Source of the DNA: Gammaproteobacteria bacterium
GTDB taxonomy: Bacteria; Pseudomonadota; Gammaproteobacteria; JASBUN01
NCBI GenBank assembly: GCA_030147845.1
Contig: JASBUN010000048.1
Span: 1 to 40,271, forward strand
Reading direction: 5' to 3'
DNA length: 40,271 nucleotides
Shown: piece after piece, positions 14,311 to 23,400 of the stretch
Position numbering within the stretch: the first letter of the stretch is position 1
Layout: every line of letters starts with the position of its first letter
Made by a program: the position numbers and the translations under genes
The notes under the pieces: model-generated
The model's input: only the letters and a program-made list of their open reading frames with translations
Told to the model about the DNA's origin: nothing
Databases searched by the model: none

Positions 14311-15474
14311 TTAGGCGCTTCGGTACAGCCTCGTCAACACAAACTCACGATGACCCAGCGCCTCGGCTGCCGTATAACGGCCGTTACAGGTACGCATCAT
14401 GGTATCGAGCAGCATGTCGCCGGCCTTGTCCAGATTAATCTCACGCTGCAACAGGCCGGACACGTCGACGTCGACGTGTTCGCTCATGGTACGTGCGGTG
14501 CGCGGATTGGCCGTGATTTTGATGACTGGAACGATCGGGTTGCCGATGATGTTGCCTTGTCCGGTAGGGAAAAAGTGCACAACGAACCCGGCGGCGCCAC
14601 ACAACGTCACCATTTCGGCGGCGGCGGACGACGAATCCATGAAGTGCAAACCCTTGCCTTTCGGCTCTTCGGCCGGCTCCAGAATACTGTGCACCGAACA
14701 TTTACGGCCGATCTTCTGGATGTTACCCAGCGCCTTCTCTTCGATCGTCGTCAGGCCACCGATGATGTTGCCCTTGGTCGGCTGCGAATCAGACAGGTCA
14801 TTGGTCTTGTTTTCCTGCACCATGTCATCATAGGCTTTCCAAGTCGCCATGAACTTATCGGCTACTTCCTTGGAAATACAACGGTCGCGGACCAAATGTT
14901 CGCCACCGGTCAGTTCGGTGGTCTCACCGAACACCAGCGTATTGCCCATTTCGTAGAGCTTATCGAAGGCGTTACCGACAGTCGGATTGGAACCCAGGCC
15001 GGAGGTGGTGTCGGACTCGCCGCACTTGCACGAAACCCAAAGTTCCTCGACCGGGCATTCTTCGCGCTGCAGCTCGGAGGCCCACTGTACGTATTCTTTG
15101 GCTTTACGCGAGGCGTTGGCGATGGTGGTGATGTCACCGTTCAACTCGATACTGAAGCCGGCCACCGGCTTGCCGGTTGCGGCAATGCCATCGACCACTT
15201 TCTGCGTCCAGCCCGGCTCGATGCCGATCACTATCACGGCGGCCACGTTCGGATTGGCGCCGGTGCCAATGATGGTGCGGAAATGCAACTCCAAGTCGGC
15301 GCCGAACTGCAGGCGGCCGTACGGGTGGGGAATAGCCAGGGTACCCTTGATATTGTTGCCTACGGCCTCACAGGCCGCATTGGACAAATCGTCTACCGGC
15401 AGAATAACGACATGATTGCGAATTCCAACGCGACCATTTTCTCTGCGATAGCCTAGAAAAGTTTTGCTCTGCAT
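14311..15474 (-). CDS. suyB: (2R)-sulfolactate sulfo-lyase, large subunit
   Basis: A 387-aa protein of the UxaA (altronate/galactarate dehydratase) C-terminal family. It starts [20 protein letters not shown] and carries [20 protein letters not shown] near residue 165, [10 protein letters not shown], and [20 protein letters not shown], all typical of SuyB-like proteins. With SuyA it eliminates sulfite from (R)-3-sulfolactate, giving pyruvate. The gene begins one base after suyA ends. The presence of SlcC- and ComC-like dehydrogenases, a TauE-type exporter and a sulfonate-type importer supports sulfolactate rather than sugar-acid activity. A related sulfonated hydroxyacid remains possible as substrate. 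Confidence 0.88.
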   Translation of the reverse strand: MQSKTFLGYRRENGRVGIRNHVVILPVDDLSNAACEAVGNNIKGTLAIPHPYGRLQFGADLELHFRTIIGTGANPNVAAVIVIGIEPGWTQKVVDGIAATGKPVAGFSIELNGDITTIANASRKAKEYVQWASELQREECPVEELWVSCKCGESDTTSGLGSNPTVGNAFDKLYEMGNTLVFGETTELTGGEHLVRDRCISKEVADKFMATWKAYDDMVQENKTNDLSDSQPTKGNIIGGLTTIEEKALGNIQKIGRKCSVHSILEPAEEPKGKGLHFMDSSSAAAEMVTLCGAAGFVVHFFPTGQGNIIGNPIVPVIKITANPRTARTMSEHVDVDVSGLLQREINLDKAGDMLLDTMMRTCNGRYTAAEALGHREFVLTRLYRSA

Positions 15475-15475
15475 T

Positions 15476-15757
15476 TTACCACCTCTTGGTCTTCAAATTG
15501 TGCACATGAACATGCTCGCCGGTCTTGATCGGTGCGACTGTGCGCCCGATATCGGTGTCATACTTCATGACCGTGGCGCCGTTATCCAAATCTTTAAGTG
15601 CGAATTTGTGACCAATCGGCACGTCGTTGAGCACTTTGGCGGTAATCGTCTTGTCTTGATCCATAACCCAGCCGGTAAGCTCCTGTTGGGCGGTCACACC
15701 TTCGACAACGACCACCCCGACAGAGTCCCCTTCGTCGTGAACGATAAAGTGAATCAT
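15476..15757 (-). CDS. suyA: (2R)-sulfolactate sulfo-lyase, small subunit
   Basis: A 93-aa SAF-domain protein, the small partner of SuyB. Recognisable stretches are [28 protein letters not shown] and [23 protein letters not shown], the last resembling the end of the N-terminal domain of altronate dehydratase. Start 15757 is chosen because GAGGAGG lies immediately upstream; the longer in-frame start at 15835 would bury this site. It is the first gene of the leftward run and sits 239 bp from the divergent GntR-type regulator, so the main promoter probably lies between them. Confidence 0.88.
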   Translation of the reverse strand: MIHFIVHDEGDSVGVVVVEGVTAQQELTGWVMDQDKTITAKVLNDVPIGHKFALKDLDNGATVMKYDTDIGRTVAPIKTGEHVHVHNLKTKRW

Positions 15758-15871
15758 CTTTCCTCCTCGCCTAAGAAATCCCGCCCATTCGGCGACATTC
15801 GGAGCGGGCTCTGTAGTCACCGGCGCGGTCGCCAAACTGTGGGCGCGTTGATTTGCGCTGTTCGGGAAACA

Positions 15872-15900
15872 ACACTAAAATGCTTTGCGCAAAAAGTCAA
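15872..15900 (-). promoter_or_regulatory. candidate promoter of the suyAB-led operon
   Basis: On the minus strand TTGACT (15895-15900) and TAGTGT (15872-15877) are separated by 17 nt. The -35 box is good and the -10 box is weak, so activation may be needed. The suyA start codon lies about 115 bp further on. The candidate operator (15901-15930) directly abuts the -35 box. Confidence 0.4.
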
Positions 15901-15930
15901 CTAGATGACCTATAGAACTGTATGATCTAG
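15901..15930. promoter_or_regulatory. candidate GntR operator in the divergent intergenic region
   Basis: CTAGAT (15901-15906) and ATCTAG (15925-15930) form an inverted repeat, extended to CTAGATGA/TGATCTAG with one mismatch. CTAGATGA also recurs directly at 15927-15934, 26 bp from its first copy. A plus-strand TATGAT (15921-15926), a near-consensus -10 box for the regulator gene, lies inside the repeat, so the regulator could control both itself and suyA. Binding is inferred. Confidence 0.45.
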
Positions 15931-15996
15931 ATGATGTAAAGAAAATCGGGCAATGGTAAACTGGTCGCACGACCCGCTAGGGCCACGGGAAATGAC

Positions 15997-16746
15997 ATGC
16001 ACGGCACATTTGAGCAGAACGATCTCGCCCTGGGGCCGCTATATAAGCGTGTCAAGACGCTGCTGGTCGAGGGTTTGGCGCGCGGTGATTGGCAACCCAA
16101 CGGCGCCATCCCGAGCGAATCGCGCTTGGCCGAACAATATAACGTCAGCATCGGCACCATCCGCAAAGCCATCGACGAGCTGGTAGCGGAAAAAATACTG
16201 GTGCGCCAGCAGGGGCGCGGCACCTTCGTTGCCGCTCATGGCGAAGATCGCTTCCTGTATCACTTTTTCCATATCGTTGGCTCCGACCGCGTAAAACATT
16301 TTCCGGTCGCCAAATTGTTAAGTTTTAAGAAAGTCCGCGCCGATGCGCTGGTGGCCGAACGCCTCGGCCTGACACGCAACGACCGCGTCATCCAGATTCA
16401 AAACGTGCTTTGGCTCGAGGGCAAAGCCATCGAAGTCGATACCATTTACCTCAGTAGCGCTCTGTTTGCCGACCTCACGCGTGAAATATTCGTCTCCCGA
16501 CCCAGCACCATCTACCAGTTATATCAGGTGCGCTATGGTCTCAATGTGATTCGCACCACCGAGCGCCTGCGCGCCGCTGCGGCCCGCGCTGACGAAGCCG
16601 CCGTGCTGGAAATCCCGGAAGGTGCGCCAGTGTTAGAAATTGAACGAATCGCTTTCACCTACAGCGACGCGCCGATCGAGTTTCGTGTCAGCCGGGTCAA
16701 TACGGCGCAACACGTCTATTTGAACGACCTCGACCGCATGCCGTGA
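15997..16746 (+). CDS. GntR-family (HutC/UTRA) transcriptional regulator
   Basis: A 249-aa regulator. Residues about 10-85 form a winged helix-turn-helix with the GntR hallmarks IPSESRLAEQYNVSIGTIRKAIDEL and VRQQGRGTFVA. The rest is a UTRA ligand-binding domain, ending EFRVSRVNTAQHVYLNDL. Such proteins bind a pathway metabolite and release DNA. It is divergent from suyA, so it most likely senses the sulfonate substrate or an intermediate and controls the leftward operon together with the AEC transporter gene 45 bp downstream. Ligand and sign of control cannot be read from sequence. Confidence 0.9.
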   Translation: MHGTFEQNDLALGPLYKRVKTLLVEGLARGDWQPNGAIPSESRLAEQYNVSIGTIRKAIDELVAEKILVRQQGRGTFVAAHGEDRFLYHFFHIVGSDRVKHFPVAKLLSFKKVRADALVAERLGLTRNDRVIQIQNVLWLEGKAIEVDTIYLSSALFADLTREIFVSRPSTIYQLYQVRYGLNVIRTTERLRAAAARADEAAVLEIPEGAPVLEIERIAFTYSDAPIEFRVSRVNTAQHVYLNDLDRMP

Positions 16747-16791
16747 GCCGTTAATTGCCATTGGTATGCGTGCCGATGGATAACCCAGCAT

Positions 16792-17688
16792 ATGTCCATC
16801 GCCGATCTACTCATACCCGATTTCGCCCTGATACTGCTCGGCTTTGTGCTGCGGCGTTCGTCGGCATTCACGGCCGACTTTTGGGCCAATCTCGAACGCT
16901 TTGTTTACTACTTACTGTTTCCCGCCCTGTTATTCGGCGCCTTGGCGCGCGCGCATTTCGATTTCGTCACCGCCGCCGCGCTCATCGAGACGGGTATTCT
17001 GTTTACCGTTGCCGGCATCGTGTTGAGCTATGCCGCCCGGTACCTGTTCGATGTTCCAGCCATCAGTTTTGCCTCGGCGTTTCAGTGCGCATTCCGCTTC
17101 AACTCCTATGTCGGCTTTGCCATCATGGGCAGCTTGCACGGCAGCGCCGGCATCGCCGCGTTCGGCCTTTTGACGGGATTTATCGTACCGCTGGTAAACT
17201 TTGCTTCGGTGTGGGCGCTGGCGCGCCACGGCGACGGCCGGCTATTGCGCGAACTGATTCGCAATCCATTGATTCTGTCAACATTTGCGGGCTTGGCTTG
17301 GGCAACGCTAGAATTACCCCTACCGAAAGCAGCCGCATCGACGCTGGGCTTTCTGGGCGTGGCCGCACTTCCCATGGGCTTAATCGCCGTGGGCGCCGGG
17401 CTGCGGCCATTTGCATTCGGCGCCTTCAAAGGGCTGAGCGCTTATGTGCTGGCGATCAAACTGATCGCCGTTCCGGCGACCGCTTATCTTGTCGCGCATT
17501 GGCTCGGCCTTAGCGGTACTTACTTCAGCGCCGCACTGGTATTGGCGGCTCTACCGACGGCGTCGTCAGCCTATATTCTGACCGTACAGATGCGCGGCGA
17601 CAGTCAGTTGGTGGCCTCACTGATCGCACTCAATGTGCTCGTCGCGATCGTTACCTTACCTTGGTGGCTGACGCTGATTCCGACGTAG
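16792..17688 (+). CDS. AEC-family transporter
   Basis: A 298-aa inner-membrane protein of the auxin efflux carrier family, with about ten membrane segments in two halves. Landmarks are FRFNSYVGFAIMGSLHG in the first half, the central NPLILSTFAGLAW, and LPTASSAYILTVQM near the end. Characterised bacterial relatives such as MdcF are linked to malonate or other carboxylates, so a dicarboxylate-like substrate is reasonable. It lies 45 bp after the GntR regulator and is probably co-transcribed with it, which suggests a second transport route for the sulfonate pathway's substrate or product. Direction of transport is unknown. Confidence 0.82.
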   Translation: MSIADLLIPDFALILLGFVLRRSSAFTADFWANLERFVYYLLFPALLFGALARAHFDFVTAAALIETGILFTVAGIVLSYAARYLFDVPAISFASAFQCAFRFNSYVGFAIMGSLHGSAGIAAFGLLTGFIVPLVNFASVWALARHGDGRLLRELIRNPLILSTFAGLAWATLELPLPKAAASTLGFLGVAALPMGLIAVGAGLRPFAFGAFKGLSAYVLAIKLIAVPATAYLVAHWLGLSGTYFSAALVLAALPTASSAYILTVQMRGDSQLVASLIALNVLVAIVTLPWWLTLIPT

Positions 17689-17810
17689 CACCTTGTAAGG
17701 TCGCCGCGCCATTTGGCGCCATCGGACATACGTCATGACACCGGACGACAGGCGTGAATGAACACGAACGGGACGAATGGGCACGCAGCCATCCAGGGCG
17801 GTACCTATAG

Positions 17811-18023
17811 ATGTTGGCGCCAGAGGAAAGCATGGAGGAACGCACCCGCATCGAGCGGCGCAAGCGCAGACGTATGCGTCGAGTGCGCCGCTTTGTGGCG
17901 CGCTTGATGCTGGGCCTGGTGCTGTTGTTCATCGTAATCGTTGTCGGTAGCGGGCTGGTGGTATCGTGTTCGCATATGTCGCTGGCCTCGCCAAGCCAAA
18001 CAACCGGCAAGCCAGCACGCTGA
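17811..18023 (+). CDS. small single-span membrane protein, hypothetical
   Basis: A 70-aa reading frame. Its N-terminal half is strongly basic (RTRIERRKRRRMRRVRRF) and is followed by one hydrophobic span (LMLGLVLLFIVIVVGSGLVV), so it would sit in the inner membrane with the basic end in the cytoplasm. An internal ATG at 17832 follows GGAAAGC, giving a possible shorter product. No family recognised. It lies between the AEC transporter and a convergent gene; it may be real but could be chance. Confidence 0.4.
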   Translation: MLAPEESMEERTRIERRKRRRMRRVRRFVARLMLGLVLLFIVIVVGSGLVVSCSHMSLASPSQTTGKPAR

Positions 18024-18108
18024 AGCGCGCACTGCGCAAAAAATCGCCTAGCCGACTAACGTATTCGCTTACCGAGCGGGCTGAAGCATGCCCGATATCG
18101 AATGCGTG

Positions 18109-18966
18109 CTAATTAAAACCCCACACCGGCTTCAGCAGGCGGCCCATATTCTTATACTCGGCGTCGGTGGCGGGCACGAAGCGCTTAACACGAAAACGAG
18201 ACAGAATCGGTTGGGCGATTTTTGCCGCCTGGTCGCTTAACAGCGCCGCCCTGAGCTTTTCACGGACCTTGGCATCGACGTCAGTCGTAATCGACACGGC
18301 GCGATGGGGAAAGGGCGTCTTCGACGTGTACATCAGGTGCAGCCCTTTCTTTTGCTCGGCCGTGCGTTTATCCCAAAACTTGTCGCGCATGATGGCGGCC
18401 ACACCGCGTTTCGACTTTACACACTTGAGCGTGTCCATAAAGGACGTCGCCTTGACCATGATTGGGAGGCGGGCCGGATTCGGAAACAAATCGAGAAAAC
18501 CGAGCGTGAGCAAATTCGGCGAAGCGAACGAGCATACTTTTTTGCCGGCAAGGTCAGCGACCTTGGAGACATTTTCATCATCGCGCATGATGACGACGAA
18601 AACGATGGAGCCGGGCAATTTGGCCAACACGGTATGGTTCAGGCGCTGCATGCGCCAACCGACGAATTGCGGCCCGTCGAATAGCATGTCGTATTTTCCG
18701 GCACGCATATCATTGGTATATTCGAGGAACGTCTTAGCCGGTTTCAAAACGATCTTGGCGCCCGACGCCTTGCTTAAATAATCGACCAAGGGCTGGAACA
18801 ATTTGACAGTTACCGCAGGCGATTGGGTCGGCGCGGTCGAGAAAACGATTTCGTCCTTTGCCAGGGCGGGATGCGCGGTCAGGCCGAGCATCGCCAACGC
18901 CGAGAGCAGTGTCCGCAACCAAGTACGGACTCCGTGTTGGTCTAGTTTTTTCACCGGCTCCTCCAT
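18109..18966 (-). CDS. PhnD-like periplasmic phosphate/phosphonate-type binding protein (orphan)
   Basis: A 285-aa exported protein. A hydrophobic signal segment (LLSALAMLGLTAHPALA) is followed by EIVFSTAPTQSPAVTVKLFQPLVDYLSK, the typical opening of PhnD/PtxB-type binding proteins. YDMLFDGPQFVGWRM and a GKKVCSFASPN segment also match that fold. No permease or ATPase of this system lies nearby, so it is an orphan; such orphans often serve as sensors or work with distant transporters. Start 18966 (ATG) is used; a TTG at 18978 and a GTG at 18954 preceded by GGAGGAG are alternatives. The ligand is unknown, and the phosphonate link is only by family. Confidence 0.75.
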   Translation of the reverse strand: MEEPVKKLDQHGVRTWLRTLLSALAMLGLTAHPALAKDEIVFSTAPTQSPAVTVKLFQPLVDYLSKASGAKIVLKPAKTFLEYTNDMRAGKYDMLFDGPQFVGWRMQRLNHTVLAKLPGSIVFVVIMRDDENVSKVADLAGKKVCSFASPNLLTLGFLDLFPNPARLPIMVKATSFMDTLKCVKSKRGVAAIMRDKFWDKRTAEQKKGLHLMYTSKTPFPHRAVSITTDVDAKVREKLRAALLSDQAAKIAQPILSRFRVKRFVPATDAEYKNMGRLLKPVWGFN

Positions 18967-19302
18967 TTTTTTCCGCAAGTTCCAGCGCTGTTATTATGGT
19001 GCGCATGCCACTACGCAAGCCCCTCACTAGGCTATCTCGACATCATAACCAAGTATGCCGAATTTGCATAGTTTCCCCTTTAGTTACAACGATGTAACTG
19101 GACCGCGCCGGGGCCGCCAATGAGGCCGGGCCGGGTGACGCTCACTTGCTACTATCGGCCAGCTGCGCAATTTCCTTGAAATTTCGCCGCGCCATGCGGG
19201 GCCAATCCGTGCTCAGCTGCCTGAGCGCGAACATTCCTATCGCCGCGGGCGGTCGTATATACTCGGTCGGTGGGCGGGTTTTTGCCTGATTATGACCATA
19301 AT
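18967..19302. promoter_or_regulatory. divergent intergenic region with a perfect inverted repeat
   Basis: No gene is supported between the PhnD-like gene and the efflux adaptor. The region holds an inverted repeat, AGTTAC (19082-19087) and GTAACT (19094-19099), spaced by 6 nt, placed between the two divergent genes as a repressor site would be. GTATATACT at 19254-19262 could form a -10 region for the efflux genes. No regulator gene is adjacent. Confidence 0.35.
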
Positions 19303-20430
19303 ATGAACACCTACAACACGGCAATGGCACGCCTCAGCCGTGCGCATTCGCGCGCCGCAAGCGTGGCTTTACTGACCGCGCTCGCATGGTTAGCAGCTGC
19401 GCTGAGTGGATGTGACGACGCGGCGGCGCCGTCTACGGCCCGCAAAGCACCATCCGCGCGCGTACACTGGGTTGAGACGGTTGCCGCCAAGAGCCAACGC
19501 GTCGGCCACACCGCGCTGCGCACCGGCACGCTCGAGGCGTTGCGCAAGGTCCATATATTCAATCAGGAAGAAGGCCGCATCACCGAAATCGCGTTCCACG
19601 AAGGCGACCGCGTGAAACGCAACCAGGTTCTGGTGCGCCTCGATGATGCACTGCTGCGCGCACAATTGGATAAGGCCGCGGCAACACGTAATCAGGCAGC
19701 ACTGGATCTATCGCGCTTGCGCGGACTGGTGAAGCGCCGCTTGGCGGCGGAGGACGAGCTGGCGCGCGCCGACACGGCGCTAAAAGTCGCGCAGGCCGAA
19801 CACGACCTGTTGCGTACGCACCTCGAATATACCGTCATCCGCGCCCCGTTTGCCGGCGTGATCACGGAACGCGCGCTCGAGCCCGGTGACATTGCGCCGA
19901 AACACACTCAACTGCTGACGCTGATTGACCCTGATTCGTTAATCACCCGGGTACAGGTCTCCGAGTTGTTGCTGCCACAAATTCGCCGCGACGACGCGGC
20001 GAAGGTGCGCATCGACGCTCTCGGCCAGCGCGTCTTTAGCGGCCGTATCAGCCGCATCTACCCGAGCATCGATCCACGCACGCGTCAGGGTACGGTCGAA
20101 ATCCTACTTGCACCGGTACCCGACGGTGCGCGCGCCGGGCAATTGTGCCGCGTCACCATCCTTTCGCGCCCGCGCAACCGACTGATGGTGCCGTTCGGCG
20201 CACTACGACGCGGCCGCGACGGCACCTATGTCTACGTTGCCAGTGCCGACAACGTCGTTCGTCGCGTGGACGTGCGGACCGGCATTCGCCGCGGCGGCGA
20301 AATTGAAATCGTGGACGGATTGGCGATCGGCAGCAGGGTGGTGACGAAAGGCATGCTGGGCCTGGAGGAAGGTATGAAGGTACGCACCACCGGCACTAGC
20401 GCGCGCGCTGTCGCGCCGCCGCAACCCTGA
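19303..20430 (+). CDS. RND efflux periplasmic adaptor lipoprotein
   Basis: A 375-aa membrane-fusion protein of the AcrA/MexA type. The N-terminal hydrophobic segment ends in a lipobox (LSGC), so the protein should be lipid-anchored in the periplasm. The lipoyl half-motifs (EEGRITEIAFHEGDRVKRNQVLVRLDD and IRAPFAGVITERALEPGD) flank a helical hairpin (QLDKAAATRNQAALDLSRLR onward). The beta-barrel and membrane-proximal domains follow. A GTG start at 19270 is also in frame. It is followed after 18 bp by the RND permease gene and would link that pump to an outer-membrane channel, which is not encoded here. Confidence 0.9.
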   Translation: MNTYNTAMARLSRAHSRAASVALLTALAWLAAALSGCDDAAAPSTARKAPSARVHWVETVAAKSQRVGHTALRTGTLEALRKVHIFNQEEGRITEIAFHEGDRVKRNQVLVRLDDALLRAQLDKAAATRNQAALDLSRLRGLVKRRLAAEDELARADTALKVAQAEHDLLRTHLEYTVIRAPFAGVITERALEPGDIAPKHTQLLTLIDPDSLITRVQVSELLLPQIRRDDAAKVRIDALGQRVFSGRISRIYPSIDPRTRQGTVEILLAPVPDGARAGQLCRVTILSRPRNRLMVPFGALRRGRDGTYVYVASADNVVRRVDVRTGIRRGGEIEIVDGLAIGSRVVTKGMLGLEEGMKVRTTGTSARAVAPPQP

Positions 20431-20448
20431 GCACGGCGGTTCACGCGT

Positions 20449-23400
20449 ATGCCACATCCACCACCTTCAGAGCCCGATGCCGAGCCCCGCATAGTCCGCG
20501 GCGGCGGACTCGCGTCGTGGTCGATCCGGCACCCGATCGGCGTCGTCATGCTGACCTTGGCGGCAGTCGTGGTCGGCGCCTTCGCCTTTGGGCGACTGGC
20601 GGTCGACTTGCTGCCGCACATCATTTACCCCGAAGTGCGCGTACGCGTACTCGACACCGGCGTCCCAGCCGCGATCATGGAAGATAAAATCACGCGCCAG
20701 GTCGAGGAACAACTGGCCATCACTGAAGACGCCATCGGTATACAGTCATCCACTACCGAAGGCCGCAGCGCCGTCGATCTCTCATTCCGCTATGGCGCCG
20801 ACATCAATACAGCGTTACGTGACGCCAGTACGCGCCTGGATCGAGCCAAACGCTTTTTACCGGATACGATCGATCCGCCCATCATTTTCAAACGTGACCC
20901 CTCGCAGCGTCCGGTAGCCGAATTTGTCGTCAGTTCACCGACGCGCTCGCCGGTGGAACTACGCACTTGGGTAGACGATGTATTCGCCAAATGGTTTCTG
21001 AATTTACCCGGTGTCGCCGCAGTCGAGGTGGGCGGTGGACTGTTGCGCGAAATCCATGTGATCGCCGATCAACGACGGCTGGCCGGACTTGGACTCAGCA
21101 CCAACGATATCGTGAGCGCGCTACGTACTGCAAATGTCGAGGAATCGGCGGGACGTGTGCGCATTGCCAGGAGCGAGCTGTCCGGGCGCACGGCGGCACG
21201 CTTCAAGCGCGTACGAGATATGGAATATCTGCCGATCCGGTTAGCGGACGGCACCATCGTACCGTTACGCGAAGTGGCACACATCGCCGATACACACGAA
21301 GAAGAACGCTTACGGGTGCGCCTGGACGGCACCCCCGGCGTCAAGCTTTCGATTCAGAAACAACCGTCAGCCAACACCGTCGCGGTAGTCGATACGGTCA
21401 AAGAGCGTTTGGCGCAGTTACGGCACCAACGCTCCATTCCCGCCGACTTGGAAGTCCACAATGTCGCCGACCAATCAATCTATGTACGCACCGCACTCGA
21501 CAACGCCGGCAAGGCCGCGCTCACGGGGGCAATACTGGCGATGCTGGTGGTGTATGTCTTTCTCGGCAATCTGCGCCGCACGCTGTTGATTGGCAGCGCC
21601 ATTCCAATCGCAGTCATGGTCACTTTCGTGCTCATGGATCTAGGTGGATTGACGCTCAACATCATGACCTTGGGTGGCCTGGCGGTGGGTATTGGCTTGC
21701 TGGTCGACAATACCATTGTCATGCTCGAGAATATCTACCGCCACCAGCGGCTGGGCGAGACCGACCACCAAGCGGGCACGCGCGCCGCCGCCGAAGTCAA
21801 CGGCGCTATTGTCGCCTCTACCAGTACCAACCTGGCCGCTATCATCCCGTTTTTGTTCATCGGTGGTTTGGTCGGCTTGCTGTTTCGAGAATTGATCTTT
21901 ACCGTTTCGGCGGCTGTGGTCGCCTCCATGGTGGTCGCGCTTACACTCACGCCCGCACTTGGCTCACGCATACACGCCGCTCGTGTCAGCCGCGCGCGCG
22001 CTTTCATCGACGCCGCCATGGCAAGGCTCGAGCACGCGTTTGGATGCATAATCGGCAGCCTCTTACGGCGTACCGCTGCGCGCCTGGTATTGGTCGGAAC
22101 CTTAGTGGTCGCATTGGCCTTGTGCGTGCCGTGGCTGCTCTCCGCTAAACAGGATTTCCTACCACGATTGGACGATGGCCAGATTTATATCCGCCTGACC
22201 ACGGATCCGGGCTTGAATCTTGAAGCAACAGACCGCAGCGTGCGTACCATCGAAGCACTGGTACGCCAACTGCCCGCGGTCGAAAGTGTCTTCACCACCA
22301 CCGGCGGATTCATCTTTGGACGTTCGCAATATGAAGCCCGCAACAAGGCCACGCTGGACGTTCAATTACTACCGGCCGACCAGCGCCGTATCAGCAGCGA
22401 AGCTTGGGTCAAGCGCCTGCGCACCGCGGTCGATAACGCACAATTGGCCGGCGTACGCGTACGCATCAGCACCGGCGGCTTACGTGGTATTCCTTTGAGC
22501 CGCGGCAGCGATGATATTAGCCTGCGGGTTCAGGGACCTGACCTGCGAACGCTCGACGGCCTCGGCAAACGCATCGCCGAACGACTGCGCGACATGCGCG
22601 GCGTACGCAACATCACCTTATCTTCGGAAGAGGTTAGCCAAGAATTGGCGGTTGAAGTCAACCGCGATCGTGCGGCTCGTCTTGGCGTCAGCGCCGAACA
22701 AATCGGCGACGCTCTTCGTACGGCGGTTGATGGCAAGATCGTAAGCGAGTTCGTCGACGGCGATCGTGCCTACGATATCCGCGTACGCCTACCGCAGTCG
22801 GACGTCGGTGATTGGCAGCATCTTGCGGCGCTATTGATCGGTCACGGCGCCACCGGCACGACGCCGGTCTATCTCGGCGAAGTCGCGACGGTAAAATTGG
22901 TACGCTCTTCGGCCGAAATTTTGCACGATCACCAACAACGAATCGTCGAGATAACCGCGTCCATGTCAGGTGATGTCGCGCAAGGAGAAATTGCCCGCGA
23001 ACTGACTAAACGCTTGGCCGATATATCCCTGCCGGATGGCTACAGCATTTACGATGCCGGCATCGGTAAGACGTTGCAGCAGGGCAAAAATGTCTCCGAA
23101 CGTTTACTGGCGCTGGCGCTATTTCTGGTATTCGTCGTCATGGCGGTGCAGTATGAATCACTGCGCAACCCACTGGTGATCATAATAAGCGTACCGTTCG
23201 CCCTGATTGGCGTGGTGGTCGGCTTAAACCTCACCGGCCTCAATCTTTCGATGCCGGTATGGCTTGGCTTGATCATGCTGGCCGGCATCGTCGTCAACAA
23301 CGCGATCGTGTTGGTGGAATACATCGAGATTGAACGACGGCGGGGACTGGACGTGCGGCCGGCCATCGTCAGCGCGGCGCGCCTGCGCCTGCGCCCGATT

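Noticed and set aside
14236..15456. Plus-strand reading frame of about 400 codons opposite suyB
   Set aside because: It mirrors the well-conserved SuyB gene and arises from high G+C codon bias.
14311..15757. Reading SuyAB as altronate or galactarate dehydratase
   Set aside because: The family is shared, but the split small and large subunits with SlcC, ComC, TauE and a sulfonate importer fit sulfolactate lyase; no sugar-acid genes are present.
20967..22148. Plus-strand alternative frame of about 390 codons inside the RND permease gene
   Set aside because: Composition is Arg/His/Gly-rich and the RND frame is unmistakable.
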